The notes beneath the pieces are model-generated. The model did not search any database, was not told the origin of the DNA, and saw nothing but the letters and a program-made list of their open reading frames with translations. 40,061 bases of DNA from QQUD01 sp039029915 (lineage in GTDB: Bacteria; Chloroflexota; Anaerolineae; Promineifilales; Promineifilaceae), in assembly GCA_039029915.1 (NCBI GenBank), contig JBCCFD010000012.1, positions 1 through 40,061 on the forward strand, written 5' to 3'. Below are positions 25,698 through 34,993 of the stretch, piece after piece (position 1 is the first letter of the stretch; each line of letters starts with the position of its first letter). The position numbers and the translations under genes were made by a program.

Positions 25698-25714
25698 GCT
25701 GAGCCTGTCGAAGT
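25698..25714 (+). repeat. Second copy of the GAGCCTGTCGAAG-type intergenic repeat
   Basis: GCTGAGCCTGTCGAAGT lies in the spacer between convergent operons and matches the related copy at 7248-7266 in its core. Confidence 0.5.
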
Positions 25715-25832
25715 CGCAGTGGTGCTCACTCCTTTAACTTTGACCAATCAAATCACGGCTTCCCTTAAAAGCAGACAAGTGACAAATAATTACTGGATGA
25801 ATTGCTGAATAATCAATCATTAATTCTAGCTC

Positions 25833-27785
25833 TTATTCTCCCACATCCAGAACATAAGCGTTATTTGCCAACGGCCGTTTCTCCCCATCAACACCTATCA
25901 ACCGCTCACCTGTTACCCGATCATAGACACCAATCTGTAGCACCAGATCATTAGCTCCTTCCGGCATGCTGAAGGGGCGGTTGTCGATTACGGCCGTATT
26001 CAGAGGCCAGTCCGCTAAAGGTAAACTCCCCTGCCAGCTATCTCCGTCAAGCTGAAGGAGGGGCGGTTGATTAAGCAGGCCAAGATGCGCAAAAATCGTC
26101 ACATTGGGCGGCACGGGCGCGCTCGTTTGCCATCTAAACTGAGCCATCATACCATCCGCTTGCGCCTTGATATCCACTGCTTGCAAGCAGATCATTTCAC
26201 CATATGTCGCTAAACAATCACTTGGCTGATTTTTGTCAAAATGGCCGACGTTTTCGAGCGTGAAGGTGCCATCTGCCTGATAACGCGTCAAAAGAACAGC
26301 GTCATTCTCGAGGGCGAGTTGAGCCATCTCGTTGGGTTGGGTAATGGCGCCGCGCATGTCAACCACAAATGGCCCGTTTTCACGTTCGGCTTGATTAATC
26401 CACGGCATGCTGCGAGAGATTGAGTCGGGGTTGGTACCCGTCAAAACAGGCGGAAATGTATCTAGGTCTACCACAACGGGAGCAAGCGTCATACCCCAAT
26501 ACCCAATTGGATAGGGGGCACGGTTGGGGGCATAGCGGTCGGGAAAGTTGATGAAGAGATAACGGCCGTTATCCTCACTCATCGTCTCAATTGCCTCCTG
26601 TAAATGGACGGTACCGACTGAGTAAAGCTGATCAAACTGGCGCAAAAGGAGTACGCTTTGGATGGCGATACCAATCAGAATCAAGCGACCAATAAGCTTA
26701 AAAGGCAAACGGCCGTTTTGCACCGAAAGAGCACACGCCCAGAGCAAGGCGATGCCAATCCCGCCGCTGTGGAGCAAACGAGAAGCCAAGGTGACATAGC
26801 TAAAGCGCAAACCGACAATGGCCGGCACAATGCTCATAAGCAGCCACGCCAGCCCCATAAGTGCAATCCAGCCCCGCTGATGGCGAATGGCTAAGCCTAA
26901 AAGCACCGCGACAGTCAAACCAATGATCAACCAAACCGTTAAGTCTAACATCTGGAAGGCTGGATCGTACCCATTGACACGACCCAGCAGGGGAAAAGCC
27001 ACCCCTTGCAGCAAATAAAGACCCGTGCGCGGATCGAGAGTGAGTTCAGTAATACCAGATTGGCGGGGCACTTGGAGCCATATCAACACAAAAACGGCCG
27101 TAGCAACGGGATAAGCAAACGGCCACGCTAGTCCAGAATAAAACGGCCGTTTCACAAGCTGCATGATCGTTTGCCATGAGGGTGCTTTTTGGAGCTGAAC
27201 GGTTAAAAACAGCAGAAGAGGTACGAATGTTAAAGCCGCACTGCTTTCCTGTAAAGTCAACGCCAAGAAGAACAGCAAAATGCTCCAAAAGTAAAATCCG
27301 TTTTGACGACGCTGATATCCCAATAAAAAAAACAGCCAAGCCCCACCTTGAAAAGCTGCCGCCATTGGCTGATTAGGGGCTGCCCACGCCGTTGCTTGGT
27401 AGGAAAATGGAAATAGGGCGACGATGGTAGCAACAAAAACGGCCGTCCATGCATCTAGCTTTAGTCTGCGGCTAATGGCATAGCTAAGCGCCACCTGCAG
27501 CAAATGCCATCCAATTTGCATCCAGTGCAAAGCAACCGCAGCGTAGGTGCCATTATCATTTAGGAATCGGCTAACATAGAACATCGAGCCGGGGCGAAAA
27601 TATTGAAAATCAGGCTCAGGCAAAAGCTGCTGCCACCACAGCTTGCCTATCATGTGGCTATACCAAACGGGATCATCCCACCAAAAGCCAAAATGGATCG
27701 CTGGCGCGTACAGCCAAAGCGTGAGCAGTATCAGCCCCACCAGCGCCAGCCTTATGGCAGCTTTTTGGTTAGTTGAGCTACTCAT
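25833..27785 (-). CDS. GT-C-like glycosyltransferase membrane protein with one C-terminal beta module
   Basis: 650 residues. About ten hydrophobic segments occupy residues 12-390. The first extracytoplasmic loop begins F-G-F-W-W-D-D-P-V-W (about 33-42), the acidic position used by GT-C enzymes, and R-P-G-S-M-F-Y follows near 64-70. The C-terminal 250 residues are soluble and probably extracytoplasmic. Its end (about 530-648) contains one copy of the beta-rich module ending in L-Q-I-G-V-Y-D-R-V-T-G-E-R-L that recurs in the two genes upstream. It is the last gene of a minus-strand operon and overlaps the previous gene by eight bases. Donor and acceptor are unknown. The region is dense in ACGGCCGT. 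Confidence 0.7.
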   Translation of the reverse strand: MSSSTNQKAAIRLALVGLILLTLWLYAPAIHFGFWWDDPVWYSHMIGKLWWQQLLPEPDFQYFRPGSMFYVSRFLNDNGTYAAVALHWMQIGWHLLQVALSYAISRRLKLDAWTAVFVATIVALFPFSYQATAWAAPNQPMAAAFQGGAWLFFLLGYQRRQNGFYFWSILLFFLALTLQESSAALTFVPLLLFLTVQLQKAPSWQTIMQLVKRPFYSGLAWPFAYPVATAVFVLIWLQVPRQSGITELTLDPRTGLYLLQGVAFPLLGRVNGYDPAFQMLDLTVWLIIGLTVAVLLGLAIRHQRGWIALMGLAWLLMSIVPAIVGLRFSYVTLASRLLHSGGIGIALLWACALSVQNGRLPFKLIGRLILIGIAIQSVLLLRQFDQLYSVGTVHLQEAIETMSEDNGRYLFINFPDRYAPNRAPYPIGYWGMTLAPVVVDLDTFPPVLTGTNPDSISRSMPWINQAERENGPFVVDMRGAITQPNEMAQLALENDAVLLTRYQADGTFTLENVGHFDKNQPSDCLATYGEMICLQAVDIKAQADGMMAQFRWQTSAPVPPNVTIFAHLGLLNQPPLLQLDGDSWQGSLPLADWPLNTAVIDNRPFSMPEGANDLVLQIGVYDRVTGERLIGVDGEKRPLANNAYVLDVGE

Positions 27786-30534
27786 CAGTTGTCCCTACTT
27801 GAATGATGAGATTGTCTAACGGGATCGTATCGCGACCGTCTGGTGTTAAAAGCCGATCTCCTGTCGCTGGGTTATAAAACCCGACAGCTAAGGTCGCTGA
27901 CCCTTGGTAGTCCGGATCGGTCAGAGAAACAGGATGCACATCTTCAAAATATTCGGCGGCAATCCAACCGGCAGTCGGGCGATTCCCCGCGACCGGTTGC
28001 CCATCATGTTGACCCACGATACGGCCGTCGCTAGCCAGCAAGTGCACAAAAACAGAGTAATTCGTTGGCACATTTTCAGCCAGTGATTGCCAGATGAGGG
28101 TGATTGGGAGGGGGTTTTCGTTGGAAACAGCCGTGTTTTCCAAACGATATCCCACTAAAAGAGCGATCTCACCCAACGTTCGATTGATTTCAACATCGAC
28201 CTCAGGTTGCTCAAAGCTTCTAAGCGTATCTGAAATTTGAACATCGCTGATTTTAACGGCCGTGTTTTCTAGCTCAACAAACAGTGCTGCATTACCAGAA
28301 GCAGTTGGTGGAATTTGCAAAAAACGAAGATCACGCACCTGCTCTCCAATTTGCCATTCTGATGTGGGATATCGATCTTGGGCTGGCGCTGAGCTAAATT
28401 CAGCTAAACGAACATTATCCTGCAGCAAAACGACTGCGGGCTCATAATTTGGCAGATCAGATGCTATCGCTTGCCAGATGAGCGTCACGGGTAGCGATTG
28501 CCCTGGGTCAACTGTTGAACTGCTCGTCGCACCCAATAAATTAAGCCCGTCTGCCATAGATTGAGGTGACGCATATAGCGGCGACGGCTTATTGACTGCA
28601 TACGGATCGTCGACGCCAATAGCTCTCACCAGTTGGGATTGGCCAATCGTAACAAACGGATCGGGCTGGTTGAAAGGAATTAAAACGTTGGCACCGTTAT
28701 CATCTCGATCGTAAACCAGCAGGGTGATGTCGTAGGCTAACGGAGGCGTTTTGCCATCAACAGGAAGAAGATGATACGTTGTAACCCGCTCTCCAACCTC
28801 CCAAAAATCAGTGGGTCTCTCTAATGAATCGAGGAGCAGGTGATCCGTTTGCTCTAGCTGGAGCTCATTATCTCTCATCCGTAACGAGATATTCAGTCGG
28901 CGCGGATCAACGGCCGTTTTTTCCCAAGTGAGGGCGATGGTAACGGCCGTGTCTGTGGCAACATCCTGCTCTACAGAAGCGGTCTCTAATCGGAGCGATT
29001 CATATTGTGCGCCAATTGGCTGCATCTGCGGCAGGGTAACTGGTTGAGATAGTTCATATTGAGCCACCAGCAATCCATCAAACAGCACCGTTTTCACGAG
29101 ATAACCGCTCATTTCTAAGCCATAGGGCAGCACGCCCAGCTTGGCAGACAAATCTGCCTCATCCATCACTCGATACAGGGTTCGGGGCTGGGACGACCAA
29201 TCTGATAGGTTTGCCCAAAGGGCATCCTCTTGGGCGATTTGCGGCTCCACAATGGTCGCAAGGCCGGGATTTTCAAAGCGCAAGGCGTGGCCAGCATCGG
29301 GAATTAAGATTAAATCGTTCGCCCCGGCGTTTTCGGCTAAATATTGAGCCACACCTCGCATATCATCTTTTTGAATAGCAGGGTTAAAAAAGTATTCGTT
29401 AAGGGCAAGCACTGAAATGATGGAAACGGCCGTAAACAGCCCCACACCAAGCACGCTCAACCCAATCTGAAATGGCCATGATTTTACTTTTTCAAACGAG
29501 AATATAAGGTAGGCCAGCAGCGGAAAAAGACCCATGGCAAACATTGAAATGTAGCGCGGATGGGAAAAAGAGCGCACGCTCCACACAATCAAAGCTGAAA
29601 AAAGCGGCACAAACCAGATGGTGAACCAAAGTAGAAAACGACCGTTTTGCCGAACCTGACGCCAAAACATGAACAACAAAATGCCTACAGCAATAAACCC
29701 AATCGCCATCCCGCTAAGCCATATTCGTTCAAAGTTAGAGGCGCCAGCTAACCCAGTAAAATGGAAAAGCCAAATTTGCTCAATCAAGAAATCAAAGGGG
29801 ACGGGTTCGGCGAGGTAGGTGCGCCGATTGGGTAAGCGCGGCATTGAGATTAGGTTGTAAGCAAGAGAACCAAACCACGGCAGACTGGCGAATCCAACGA
29901 TAACGGCCGTTATCGCCAAATCCCTCACCTTTAACCACGTTTTTTGAACTGCAAAAGTGATTACCCCCCATAAACCAACAAACAGCACCATAAACGCGGC
30001 AATGTAGTGCAAATGCAGCCCAAACCAAATGGTGGTCCCAAAGAAAACCCAACCTGACCGTCTCCCTACCCCTTCAGACCGGATAAGGTGAGCCATGCCA
30101 AGAATCAGACCAAAGAAGATCAGCGGCAGCAAGGCATAGACGCGAACCTCTTGCCCATAAATAATGGCGAGCGGAGAGATAGCAACGAAAAAAGCAGATA
30201 GAAGCGCTAACCGAGTCGAGCGGAAAAAATAGCGTGTTGTGGTGAAAACGGCCGTAACCTGCATCAAGCTAGCTAATGCAGAAAAAGTACGCGTGGCAAA
30301 TGGCGTTACCCCAGTCAATGTGACCCATAGTTTAAGCAAGAAAAAGTAAAGCGGCGGATGGATATTGTTAAGGCGATTGATCCAAATCTCAGCCCAAGTT
30401 GATGTGGCCAGACCGAGGCTGATTCCTTCATCCCACCAGTAGCTCTGATTTTCTATGCGAAAAACCCGCAGTGTAAAAGCTCCCCACAGCAGTAAAACGA
30501 GCAAAACCGTGCGATGTTGTTGACCCAATCTCAT
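27778..30534 (-). CDS. GT39/PMT-like GT-C glycosyltransferase with three C-terminal beta modules
   Basis: 918 residues. The first loop has Q-S-Y-W-W-D-E-G-I-S (30-39), the catalytic acidic motif of GT39/ArnT-like enzymes, and N-I-H-P-P-L-Y-F-F (57-65) follows, another hallmark. Membrane spans fill residues 10-380. A soluble region follows, with three related modules at about 505-610, 660-770 and 790-913. Each has L-x-W at the first strand, a W-x-x-G-E or similar turn, and a closing hydrophobic strand. GT39-like enzymes take sugars from polyprenyl phosphates on the outer face. The modules may bind the glycan product or a surface partner. It starts three bases after the stop of the upstream gene. 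Confidence 0.8.
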   Translation of the reverse strand: MRLGQQHRTVLLVLLLWGAFTLRVFRIENQSYWWDEGISLGLATSTWAEIWINRLNNIHPPLYFFLLKLWVTLTGVTPFATRTFSALASLMQVTAVFTTTRYFFRSTRLALLSAFFVAISPLAIIYGQEVRVYALLPLIFFGLILGMAHLIRSEGVGRRSGWVFFGTTIWFGLHLHYIAAFMVLFVGLWGVITFAVQKTWLKVRDLAITAVIVGFASLPWFGSLAYNLISMPRLPNRRTYLAEPVPFDFLIEQIWLFHFTGLAGASNFERIWLSGMAIGFIAVGILLFMFWRQVRQNGRFLLWFTIWFVPLFSALIVWSVRSFSHPRYISMFAMGLFPLLAYLIFSFEKVKSWPFQIGLSVLGVGLFTAVSIISVLALNEYFFNPAIQKDDMRGVAQYLAENAGANDLILIPDAGHALRFENPGLATIVEPQIAQEDALWANLSDWSSQPRTLYRVMDEADLSAKLGVLPYGLEMSGYLVKTVLFDGLLVAQYELSQPVTLPQMQPIGAQYESLRLETASVEQDVATDTAVTIALTWEKTAVDPRRLNISLRMRDNELQLEQTDHLLLDSLERPTDFWEVGERVTTYHLLPVDGKTPPLAYDITLLVYDRDDNGANVLIPFNQPDPFVTIGQSQLVRAIGVDDPYAVNKPSPLYASPQSMADGLNLLGATSSSTVDPGQSLPVTLIWQAIASDLPNYEPAVVLLQDNVRLAEFSSAPAQDRYPTSEWQIGEQVRDLRFLQIPPTASGNAALFVELENTAVKISDVQISDTLRSFEQPEVDVEINRTLGEIALLVGYRLENTAVSNENPLPITLIWQSLAENVPTNYSVFVHLLASDGRIVGQHDGQPVAGNRPTAGWIAAEYFEDVHPVSLTDPDYQGSATLAVGFYNPATGDRLLTPDGRDTIPLDNLIIQVGTTDE

Positions 30535-30537
30535 GAT

Positions 30538-33483
30538 CTAGGGAATCTTAACAGGTATGGGTAAAAAGACGCGGTTTTCAGATATACCGTTATTTTGATT
30601 GTCTACGGCCGTTAGACGAACCCCGTTTTCGGCCGTGTACACGCCTACTGCTAACTCTAGCAGGTCGGGCGGATCAACATCAGGTAAATCAATTGTGTGT
30701 TTGTCTACAATAATTTGCCCAGCTGCCCACAAATCGGACGGCAAGCCACCAGGCCATTGATCGCTTTGAGCAAAATTTGTGGCATCGGGATTCACCATAT
30801 GCACAAATGCAGAGACGAGGCTTGTGGGAGGAGTAAGCACTTCCCAGTAAAGGGTGAGTTCGTATTGATCGGGCGAAACGGCCGTTTCCTGCACATCAAC
30901 ACCGCGTAAAATCAGTTGGTCATCAAATTGATAAAATAAAGGCACTTCAATATCGGTTGGCAACGTAAAAAGCCGATCCAGCGGTGTGATATTGATGTTC
31001 CCTAACTCGACTGTGCTATCTGCTGCAGGTTGCCCAAATGTATCCAGCAACATCACTGAAACCGAAAGTTTTTCCTCATTGAATTGGGCCGGAATCGCAA
31101 GCCTATATTGCTCTTGGATAACTTCTCCTATTTCCCACCGCGTCGGTTCATATCGACTCAAAGAGAAATCAGTAACAATGTCTCCAACTGCAAAACGAAG
31201 CTGATAATTTTGATCGATTTGGCCGTTCGCCTGCCAAAATAATCGAACTGGAAGTGGCTCACCCGTCGTTAGATTTTCTGGAAAACGATCGGCACCCAGC
31301 AATGTTAACGCAACCTCTTCCCACTCATTCTGCAAAAAGGTATCGATGGGTAGAACGCTCACGTTTGTTTTAGGGCTAGGTGGCAACGTTGCCGTTCCAA
31401 CCTCAAATGAAGTTCCCTCAAATCCATCTTCAGCATCATAGAGCGGTAATAAACTGGCCGTTTGCTCATCAATCAGGGCAATTTTGACCGTGTAGCGCGC
31501 TGGTGGTGTCCCGTCTTCAAAAGGAATTTGATACCGAATGGTGGCCTCAGACGTTGGCCAATGCTCGGGATAAAAAAAGGTTTCGTTAACAAGGGGCTGT
31601 TCAGTTTCATACCAGGTGAGATCATATTCATCAACGGCCGTTAACCGCACCGCATAACGGCCGTTCTCAACGTCATTCTGTAGCTGCCATTGAATTAGAA
31701 CATCAATTTGCTGCGGCTTTGCCTGAAGAGCGGTTCCAACGATCCCAATTCGGCCGTTAAATGTTTTAGGTGCTTCCAACTGTGAAGTGATAAAGGTGTT
31801 GGCAACTGGGTTTCCCTGCTTGTAAATCCAAGCCTGTGTCAACCCGCCGTATCGAATCGTTTGAATAAGCTCAGCCCCTTCGTTTAGGGGTGGATGAAGG
31901 ACACCACTTAGCTGCCGATCGTTTTGAGTCCAAATGATATAGTCAGCTTGGGGGAAAAATTCAGCTGTGGCCACCAAGGGCGTCCCCGTGTAAAAAGGAG
32001 CAATCGATTGTGGAATGGAGCCTGTGGCTGAGCTTTCTGCACCGTATCCAGTGGTTTCTATCCAGTTTGTAGCTAGACTAATGGGTTCCCCCCAGCCAAC
32101 CGTCATCACATTTTGGGCCACCCAAGGACCACCCAATAAAAAATTATAAGCCGACATCGGGTTGGGCTGAAAGTAGAGTGCATTCAGAAGAGTACCGATA
32201 ATCACAACACTGAACCAAAGGTACGGCCGTTGACGCTGTTTTATAAATCCTAGCCAACCCAAGCTGCCCCAAATTAGTAAAATGGGAATAACTGGAAGAG
32301 CATACCGATCAAATTTTTTAGCGGCTAGCGTAATGCCAGCAATAAATCCAACGGTCCACAATATAAAAAGTACGGTTGGGTGCTGCAAATCGCGCCACGC
32401 TTTGGACCATTCAAATGTCGCATATCGCTGTCGTCCCCATTGCAACATAAGCCCAATTGAAAGAAATAAACCCAAAAATGGCATTGGAGATAAGCGGAAT
32501 GCAAGACTGATTGGGTAAAAAATTGGCCCGTGATCAAAATTTTCCTCACCTAGAAAAAAAGTCGGTCTAAGCGCATCACCAATATGCCGATTTGCATCAC
32601 CGCTAATAAGTTCAAAAACTGCAGAGAAGGATGACCAAAGTGCCGGAAAGGCGATGATGGATGTGACAACAAAACTGCCACACCACACCAGCAAACTCCA
32701 TCCCAGCCAATGTCGATTATTGTGACCTTCTGACGTTTGGTTAAACAGACCTTTGATTAACAAAAAGAATAAAGAAAGTGCAACGAGCAAAATTGCTGGT
32801 GATTTGGTAAGCAAGGCTAAGCTAGAGCAAATGCCGGAAACGGCCGTAAATCTGAGTGAGGGCTTTAAATCATCCGCTTCTTGAACCGCCACGCCCAGCG
32901 AAAGCAGGGCAATAGTGGAAAAAAGCGTCATTGTGGCATCAACATGAAGCAGTCCAGCTAAACCAGCTACGAACGGCTCAACGGCCAAGAAAACGGCCGT
33001 GAGCAGCCCAGTTTCAAACCCTAATAGCCGCCGCACAAACCAGAAGATCAATAGAACGCCAAGGCTATTAAGCACAATAATGCCTAATCGGCCCGCCGTT
33101 AAAAACACGGACAATTCTCGCAAAGCTTCAATATTGGTTGGTGTCAACCATGCGACTTTGGTAAGCCAATCATAGCTTACTTGTGTTTCTGGTTGGAATA
33201 GCAGTTGAATTTGGATGCCCAATGCCCCAATCCATGTTGTGATGACGCCAGGATGCCCTGATGTTATCGTATCAATCCAACGAGCATCGCGCATAGCTTC
33301 GGTAAATTGGATAGAGCGAAAAACCCAAATTAGCTCATCGGGGGTAATGTAGCGATTTATTGCACTCAATCGGGAAAAAATGGCTAAGAAAAACAGAACG
33401 GCGTAAAGGAAAAACGGCCGTTTCTGTAAAAAAGTCAAATCGAACATATAGATATCAATATGAAGACGTTTCGTCTTCGACAT
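30538..33483 (-). CDS. GT-C glycosyltransferase-like membrane protein with three C-terminal beta modules
   Basis: 981 residues, the first gene of the minus-strand operon. The membrane part (about 22-440) has R-Y-I-T-P-D-E-L-I-W (44-53) and T-S-G-H-P-G-V (74-80), typical of GT-C acidic and histidine loops. Three modules related to those in the next gene lie at about 575-697, 720-833 and 855-975. Y-E-L-T-L-Y-W-E and L-A-V-G-V-Y-T mark the last one. The first ATG (33483) has no clear ribosome site and is followed by a perfect seven-pair hairpin in codons 2-8. The ATG at residue 13 (33447) is an alternative start. It probably adds sugars to a surface polymer; the substrate is unknown. Confidence 0.75.
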   Translation of the reverse strand: MSKTKRLHIDIYMFDLTFLQKRPFFLYAVLFFLAIFSRLSAINRYITPDELIWVFRSIQFTEAMRDARWIDTITSGHPGVITTWIGALGIQIQLLFQPETQVSYDWLTKVAWLTPTNIEALRELSVFLTAGRLGIIVLNSLGVLLIFWFVRRLLGFETGLLTAVFLAVEPFVAGLAGLLHVDATMTLFSTIALLSLGVAVQEADDLKPSLRFTAVSGICSSLALLTKSPAILLVALSLFFLLIKGLFNQTSEGHNNRHWLGWSLLVWCGSFVVTSIIAFPALWSSFSAVFELISGDANRHIGDALRPTFFLGEENFDHGPIFYPISLAFRLSPMPFLGLFLSIGLMLQWGRQRYATFEWSKAWRDLQHPTVLFILWTVGFIAGITLAAKKFDRYALPVIPILLIWGSLGWLGFIKQRQRPYLWFSVVIIGTLLNALYFQPNPMSAYNFLLGGPWVAQNVMTVGWGEPISLATNWIETTGYGAESSATGSIPQSIAPFYTGTPLVATAEFFPQADYIIWTQNDRQLSGVLHPPLNEGAELIQTIRYGGLTQAWIYKQGNPVANTFITSQLEAPKTFNGRIGIVGTALQAKPQQIDVLIQWQLQNDVENGRYAVRLTAVDEYDLTWYETEQPLVNETFFYPEHWPTSEATIRYQIPFEDGTPPARYTVKIALIDEQTASLLPLYDAEDGFEGTSFEVGTATLPPSPKTNVSVLPIDTFLQNEWEEVALTLLGADRFPENLTTGEPLPVRLFWQANGQIDQNYQLRFAVGDIVTDFSLSRYEPTRWEIGEVIQEQYRLAIPAQFNEEKLSVSVMLLDTFGQPAADSTVELGNINITPLDRLFTLPTDIEVPLFYQFDDQLILRGVDVQETAVSPDQYELTLYWEVLTPPTSLVSAFVHMVNPDATNFAQSDQWPGGLPSDLWAAGQIIVDKHTIDLPDVDPPDLLELAVGVYTAENGVRLTAVDNQNNGISENRVFLPIPVKIP

Positions 33484-33745
33484 CCGGAATCTTACTCTAG
33501 AATAAACATAATGATATCCTAACGCTCATTTTTCTCGTAGAAACATATGAATTGCATATGAACTTTATTAACAGGAGTATTGTTATATTGCTATTAAGGG
33601 CAAACTCAGTATAATCATCGAAATGCTGAAGGTCACTAATTGCGTCCAAATTCATTATTAAGCCGGAACATCAATTTTTGGCCAGTCGCCTCCCAAATTT
33701 CACACATTGCAGGGAGTTATTTCAGCGTAATGAGGAAAAGAAGAA
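33484..33745. promoter_or_regulatory. Divergent promoter region between GT operon and ribosomal protein S1
   Basis: A 262-bp AT-rich spacer between divergent genes must hold both promoters. I note a direct repeat CATATGAA at 33544-33551 and 33555-33562. I cannot assign -35/-10 pairs with confidence. No ACGGCCGT occurs in it. Confidence 0.5.
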
Positions 33746-34885
33746 TTGATCAATAAAACAGCTGAATCAGAAGGGAGTACAACAGGACATCCAATGGATT
33801 TCTTGTTAACGGAGGAGCTCAATTTACCAGCCGTTGGGGATACCCGAACCGGCGTCGTAATTGAACATCGTAATAACGAAATCTTGATTGACATTGGTGC
33901 CAAATCTGAAGGCATCATTCCAAACGACGAAATTCAAATGCTTGATAAATCAAACATTGAATTGTTGGCAGTAGGGAACTCTGTCGACGTTTTCATCGTT
34001 AACTTGGAAGACCGTCACGGCAACGTTGTTGTTTCATACACAAAAGCGGCCGCGGCGCGCGATTGGGAAATGGCAGAGCATGTGCAGGAGTCCAAAGAAA
34101 TTTTGGAAACTGTCGTCATCGGAAAAAACAAAGGCGGTTTGCTTGCCAAAGTTGGGTTGTTGCGAGGATTTATTCCAAACTCACAGCTTGTAATCCCAAG
34201 CGGTCACGGCAAGAAAAATATCAATGATGAGATCTTTATCAAAATCATTGAAGTGGATGCAAAGAAGAATAGACTTATTCTTTCTGAAAAAGCAGCCATC
34301 CAAGAAAGAAAGCAATCACAGCGAAAAGAACTGCTCCAAACATTGTCAGTCGGTGATGAATTTGAAGGTAAAGTTATCAACATTGCAGATTTTGGTGCCT
34401 TCGTAGATTTAGGCGACATTGAAGGGCTCGTTCACTTATCTGAAATTTCTTGGAAACGCATTTCGAATCCGAAAGAAGTCTTAAAAGTTGGCGATAAAGT
34501 AAAGGTCTCTGTCTTGAAAGTTGATCAAGAAAAAGAGCGTTTGGCCTTATCTATCAAACAACTCCAGCCCGATCCTTGGTCAACCATCGTTGCAGAGTAC
34601 AAGATTGGTCAACTACTTGAAGTTGAAATCACCAAAATCACAAAATACGGTGCGTTTGCCCGCATCAATTCAGAATATGGACTAGAAGGTCTTATTCATA
34701 TTTCTGAAATTTCTGAAGACCATATCGAACATCCAGGCGAGGTTTTAAAAGTTGCTGACAAGGTTGCAGTCCGAATTATTCGTATCGATTTAGACCAGCG
34801 CCAAATCGGGTTAAGCATGAAGCAAGTTAACTCTTCCAAGTTTGTCGAAGCCGACATGGAAATGCTTACTTCTCTTCAAGACTAG
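33746..34885 (+). CDS. rpsA: Ribosomal protein S1 (four S1 RNA-binding domains)
   Basis: 379 residues from a TTG at 33746 with GAGGAA eight bases upstream; an ATG at 33794 would remove 16 residues and has a poorer site. Four OB-fold S1 domains lie at about 30-100, 115-181, 202-271 and 286-360. The last two have full consensus, with G-x-V-x-x-I-x-D-F-G-A-F-V-D-L and G-L-V-H-L-S-E-I-S. Four-domain S1 proteins are common in Gram-positive and Chloroflexota-type lineages, while Escherichia has six. It binds mRNA and helps start translation at structured leaders. It is followed 108 bases later by ClpC. It has few iterated palindromes, as expected for a conserved gene. Confidence 0.88.
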   Translation: MINKTAESEGSTTGHPMDFLLTEELNLPAVGDTRTGVVIEHRNNEILIDIGAKSEGIIPNDEIQMLDKSNIELLAVGNSVDVFIVNLEDRHGNVVVSYTKAAAARDWEMAEHVQESKEILETVVIGKNKGGLLAKVGLLRGFIPNSQLVIPSGHGKKNINDEIFIKIIEVDAKKNRLILSEKAAIQERKQSQRKELLQTLSVGDEFEGKVINIADFGAFVDLGDIEGLVHLSEISWKRISNPKEVLKVGDKVKVSVLKVDQEKERLALSIKQLQPDPWSTIVAEYKIGQLLEVEITKITKYGAFARINSEYGLEGLIHISEISEDHIEHPGEVLKVADKVAVRIIRIDLDQRQIGLSMKQVNSSKFVEADMEMLTSLQD

Positions 34886-34993
34886 CAACACATTTAAGCC
34901 ATTCGCCACTAATATTTTGAGAGTGCTTGCATTATCAATCAGTTTCATTTGAGCCCTGCAAGTCGCTTTCAAAATGAACCGAGGTGAAAACCT

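Larger units (their letters stand above)
25414..25832. other. 419-bp intergenic region between convergent transcription units
   Basis: It holds a degenerate GGTTATTG-type repeat tract (about 25428-25530), a strong terminator (25533-25566), an AACGGCCGTT copy near 25590, and a GAGCCTGTCGAAG repeat at 25698-25714. I see no gene. It separates the plus-strand one-carbon cluster from the minus-strand glycosyltransferase operon. Confidence 0.6.
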
